DNA from: CAZWUZ01 sp964637655 [NCBI: uncultured bacterium]
GTDB taxonomy: Bacteria > DAOPZR01
Length of the DNA stretch: 15,369 bases
Direction: 5' to 3'
Assembly: GCA_964637655.1 (NCBI GenBank)
Contig: CAZWUZ010000013.1
Location: 14,818-30,186, forward strand
Positions within the stretch are counted from its first letter, which is position 1; each line of letters begins with the position of its first letter. The translations under genes and the position numbers were made by a program. A model generated the notes under the pieces. It was not told the origin of the DNA, searched no databases, and saw only the letters and a list, made by a program, of their open reading frames with translations. Shown here piece by piece: positions 13,224 through 15,369 of this stretch.

Positions 13224-14542
13224 GCGTGCTGGCGGCACTCTTCGTCCTCGGCGTGGCGGTTTTCGTGCACGAACTGGGGCACTTTATTGTCGCGCGCCTC
13301 TGCGGGGTGCGGGTTGACGTTTTTTCCATCGGGTTCGGCAACCGGCTCTTCGGCTTCCGGCGCGGCAACACCGACTACCGGGTTTCCCTGCTGCCGCTGG
13401 GCGGCTACGTCAAACTGGCGGGCGAATTCCCGGAAGAGGGGGCGGTGCCGAAAACGGACGACCTCTTCGGGCGTCCCGCGTGGCAGCGCATCCTGGTTTT
13501 TGCCGCGGGCGGCGGCGGCAATTTCCTGTTTGCGTGGCTCTGTTTCGCCGGGCTGCTCTGGTACGGCTATCCCGAGGCGGTCTGGCCGACGACGGTCGGG
13601 GTGGTAAGCGACAGTTCGGCGGCGGCGGTGGCGGGTCTGCGCGTCGGTGACGACATCCGCGCCATCGACGGGCAGCCGGTGCGCGAATGGGCGGATATCC
13701 CGCTGCTGCTGACCAGCACGGCGGCCCCCGCGGCGCTGCTGACGGTGCAGCGTGACACGCAGACGCTGACGCTGCCCGTGGCGCTGCCGGAGAACATCGA
13801 GGAGCACCCGGGGATCATCGGCATCTGGCCGCGGTTTACCACGGTGGTCGGGGCGGTGAGCGACAGCTACCCGGCGGCGCTGGCGGGACTGCGCGCGGGG
13901 GACCGCATCCTCGCGGTGGGCGATACTCCGGTGGCGGCGTGGACGGAACTGCAGCAGGCGATCCGTTCGACGGGGCGCCAGCCGGTGCGCATCGTCTACG
14001 AGCGCGACCGCGTGACCTGCACCACGGTGCTCACCCCGCGCTACAGCCCGCAGCAGCGTGCGACAATGATCGGCATCGCGCTTTACACCGACACGACCAT
14101 CCGACGGTTCGCCTTCCCCGCCTGCCTCTGGCAGGGGGCACGCAAGGTGGGTGAGGTGAGCGTGCAGATGGTCGCCTCGCTGTACAAACTGGTGACCGGG
14201 CAGCTGAGCATCAAGGCGATGGGCGGTCCGGTGATGATTTTTGCCGGGGCGGCGGCGGTGGCGGAGGTCGGGTGGATCGAGCTGCTGCTCTTTACCTGTT
14301 TCATCAGCATCTCGCTGGGGATTATGAACCTCGCTCCGCTCCCCATCACTGACGGTGGGCATATCATGTTTACCATGCTCGAAAAACTGCGCGGGCGGCG
14401 GCTGTCGGGCACAGTCAACGAGTGGATACAGATCGCGGGCGTGACCTTCCTGCTCGCGCTGTTCGCGGTGGTGCTCTATAACGATGCGGAGCGGTTCGGA
14501 CTATGGTACTGGCTGACGGAAACGGTCGTCCGGAATTTCTGA
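13217..14542 (+). CDS. rseP: RseP-type site-2 zinc metalloprotease with two PDZ domains
   Basis: 441 residues. This inner-membrane protease cuts transmembrane segments, classically anti-sigma factors during envelope stress and leftover signal peptides. The zinc motif HELGH (H18, E19, H22) lies in the first transmembrane helix. Two PDZ domains follow in the periplasmic part (about 121-195 and 208-285), each with a GLRxGDxI(R/L)A(I/V) core. The third zinc ligand motif is NLAPLPITDGGH (residues 371-382); the Asp is kept, but the usual Leu of LDGG is Thr. Later hydrophobic helices (FLLALFAVVLYN) complete the membrane core. It overlaps dxr by 7 bases, implying coupled translation, and ispG starts inside its end. 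No anti-sigma or sigma gene is in the window, so its regulatory target is unknown. Confidence 0.93.
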   Translation: MLSVLAALFVLGVAVFVHELGHFIVARLCGVRVDVFSIGFGNRLFGFRRGNTDYRVSLLPLGGYVKLAGEFPEEGAVPKTDDLFGRPAWQRILVFAAGGGGNFLFAWLCFAGLLWYGYPEAVWPTTVGVVSDSSAAAVAGLRVGDDIRAIDGQPVREWADIPLLLTSTAAPAALLTVQRDTQTLTLPVALPENIEEHPGIIGIWPRFTTVVGAVSDSYPAALAGLRAGDRILAVGDTPVAAWTELQQAIRSTGRQPVRIVYERDRVTCTTVLTPRYSPQQRATMIGIALYTDTTIRRFAFPACLWQGARKVGEVSVQMVASLYKLVTGQLSIKAMGGPVMIFAGAAAVAEVGWIELLLFTCFISISLGIMNLAPLPITDGGHIMFTMLEKLRGRRLSGTVNEWIQIAGVTFLLALFAVVLYNDAERFGLWYWLTETVVRNF

Positions 14543-15369
14543 GCCCGCGGCGCGTGACGCGGACGCTGCACATCGGTGGTGTCGCCATTGGCGGCGGTGC
14601 CCCGGTAAGCGTGCAGTCGATGACCAACACGCCGACCGCGGATAGTGCGGCGACGCGCGCGCAGATCGCGCTGCTGGCGGCGGGCGGCTGCGACCTGGTG
14701 CGGCTGGCGGGGCCCGACGCGGACGCGGCGGCGGCGCTCCCTGCCATCCTGCGCGACAGCCCCGTCCCGCTCATCGCCGACATCCATTTCGACTACCGGC
14801 TGGCCCTGGCGTCAATCGACGCGGGCATCCATGCCCTGCGGCTCAATCCCGGCAATATCGGCGGGGAGGAGAAGGTGCGCGTGGTGGCGCAGGCGGCAAA
14901 AGCAGCGGGCGTACCCATCCGCATCGGGGTGAATGCCGGCTCGCTGGAAAAAGCGCGCCAGCAGGCCATCGACGTCGCGCCGCGCGGGGCGCATGACGCG
15001 CTGCTGGCGCAGGCGCTGGTGGAAAGCGCGCTGGCACAGGCCGCCCTGCTCGAGGCCGAAGGCCTGACGCAGATCAAAATCTCGCTCAAGGCGTCGTCAG
15101 TGCCCGTCACGGTCATGGCCTACCGCCTGCTGGCATCGCGCAGTGACTACCCGCTGCATATCGGCATCACCGAGGCGGGGACGCGGCTGGCGGGGAGCGT
15201 CAAGTCGGCGCTCGGACTGGGCATCCTGCTGGCGGAAGGACTGGGTGACACGCTGCGCGTGTCGCTCGCGGGCCCGCCTGACGACGAGCCGCTGGTGGCG
15301 CGGCAGATCCTCAATTTCCTCGGGCTGCGTCGCGACCTGCCCGAGGTGATCGCCTGCCCGACCTGCGCG
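14503..15369 (+). CDS. ispG: 4-hydroxy-3-methylbut-2-enyl diphosphate synthase (3' end missing)
   Basis: 289 residues are visible and the frame runs open to the right edge; the full protein is probably about 350-400. IspG (GcpE) reduces MEcPP to HMBPP using a [4Fe-4S] cluster and external electrons (flavodoxin or ferredoxin). Motifs are VSVQSMTNTPTAD, GCDLVRLA, PLIADIHFDYRLA, LRLNPGNIG, PIRIGVNAGSLE, IKISLKASSV, HIGITEAG, GLGDTLRVSLA and, at the very edge, ACPTC with the first two cluster cysteines. ATG 14503 lies inside rseP (40-base overlap) with GGAG about a dozen bases before; the only nearby alternative is GTG 14554. It is the second MEP-pathway gene here after dxr and probably shares its transcript. 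No stop codon occurs in the frame I translated. Confidence 0.93.
   Translation, partial: MVLADGNGRPEFLSPRRVTRTLHIGGVAIGGGAPVSVQSMTNTPTADSAATRAQIALLAAGGCDLVRLAGPDADAAAALPAILRDSPVPLIADIHFDYRLALASIDAGIHALRLNPGNIGGEEKVRVVAQAAKAAGVPIRIGVNAGSLEKARQQAIDVAPRGAHDALLAQALVESALAQAALLEAEGLTQIKISLKASSVPVTVMAYRLLASRSDYPLHIGITEAGTRLAGSVKSALGLGILLAEGLGDTLRVSLAGPPDDEPLVARQILNFLGLRRDLPEVIACPTCA

Noticed and set aside
12875-14362. Minus-strand open frame of 495 codons across dxr and rseP
   Set aside because: Antisense shadow of conserved genes with no recognisable motif.

Overview
The window looks like a piece of a GC-rich (roughly two-thirds G+C by eye) chromosome from a Gram-negative, two-membraned bacterium. 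The reasons are an outer-membrane PorV/PorQ-family barrel, secreted proteins with a FlgD-like/type IX-type C-terminal domain, a site-2 protease of the RseP type, the MEP isoprenoid pathway and CheX/CheY. PorV-family genes, Ig-repeat proteins with this C-terminal domain and intergenic repeats of the CCACGGAGCACACGGAG kind are, from general knowledge, frequent in uncultivated candidate phyla around the PVC/FCB groups (Omnitrophota-like and relatives). The sequence alone does not let me name the phylum.

Left part (1-5518, + strand): three tightly spaced genes. The first is the 3' part of a giant secreted Ig/fibronectin-repeat protein ending in a sorting-type domain. The second is a small secreted protein made almost only of a paralogous copy of that domain. 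The third is a PorV/PorQ-like outer-membrane protein fused to two proline-linked TPR blocks. Together they read as a cargo plus receptor/shuttle module of type IX-like secretion or surface display. A strong hairpin (5542-5569) closes the unit and also serves the convergent genes. Next (5596-6516, - strand) is a two-gene cheY-cheX operon.

Right part (6617-15369, + strand): a housekeeping run in conserved order: rpsB, tsf, pyrH, frr, a 57-residue 2[4Fe-4S] ferredoxin, terminator, uppS, a 334-bp repeat-bearing gap, cdsA, dxr, rseP and ispG (cut by the right edge). rpsB has a textbook promoter and a foldable leader. A second promoter lies at the cdsA/dxr junction. The first block serves translation (S2, EF-Ts, ribosome recycling) and UTP supply (UMP kinase). 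The second makes isoprenoid precursors (Dxr, IspG), the undecaprenyl lipid carrier (UppS) and CDP-diacylglycerol (CdsA), and adds an envelope protease (RseP). The ferredoxin could be an electron donor for iron-sulfur enzymes such as IspG, but that is inference.

Most interesting for follow-up are the orphan C-terminal-domain gene beside a PorV-TPR fusion, the ferredoxin at the end of the ribosomal operon, the interlaced inverted repeats between uppS and cdsA, and the nested hairpins in the rpsB leader.
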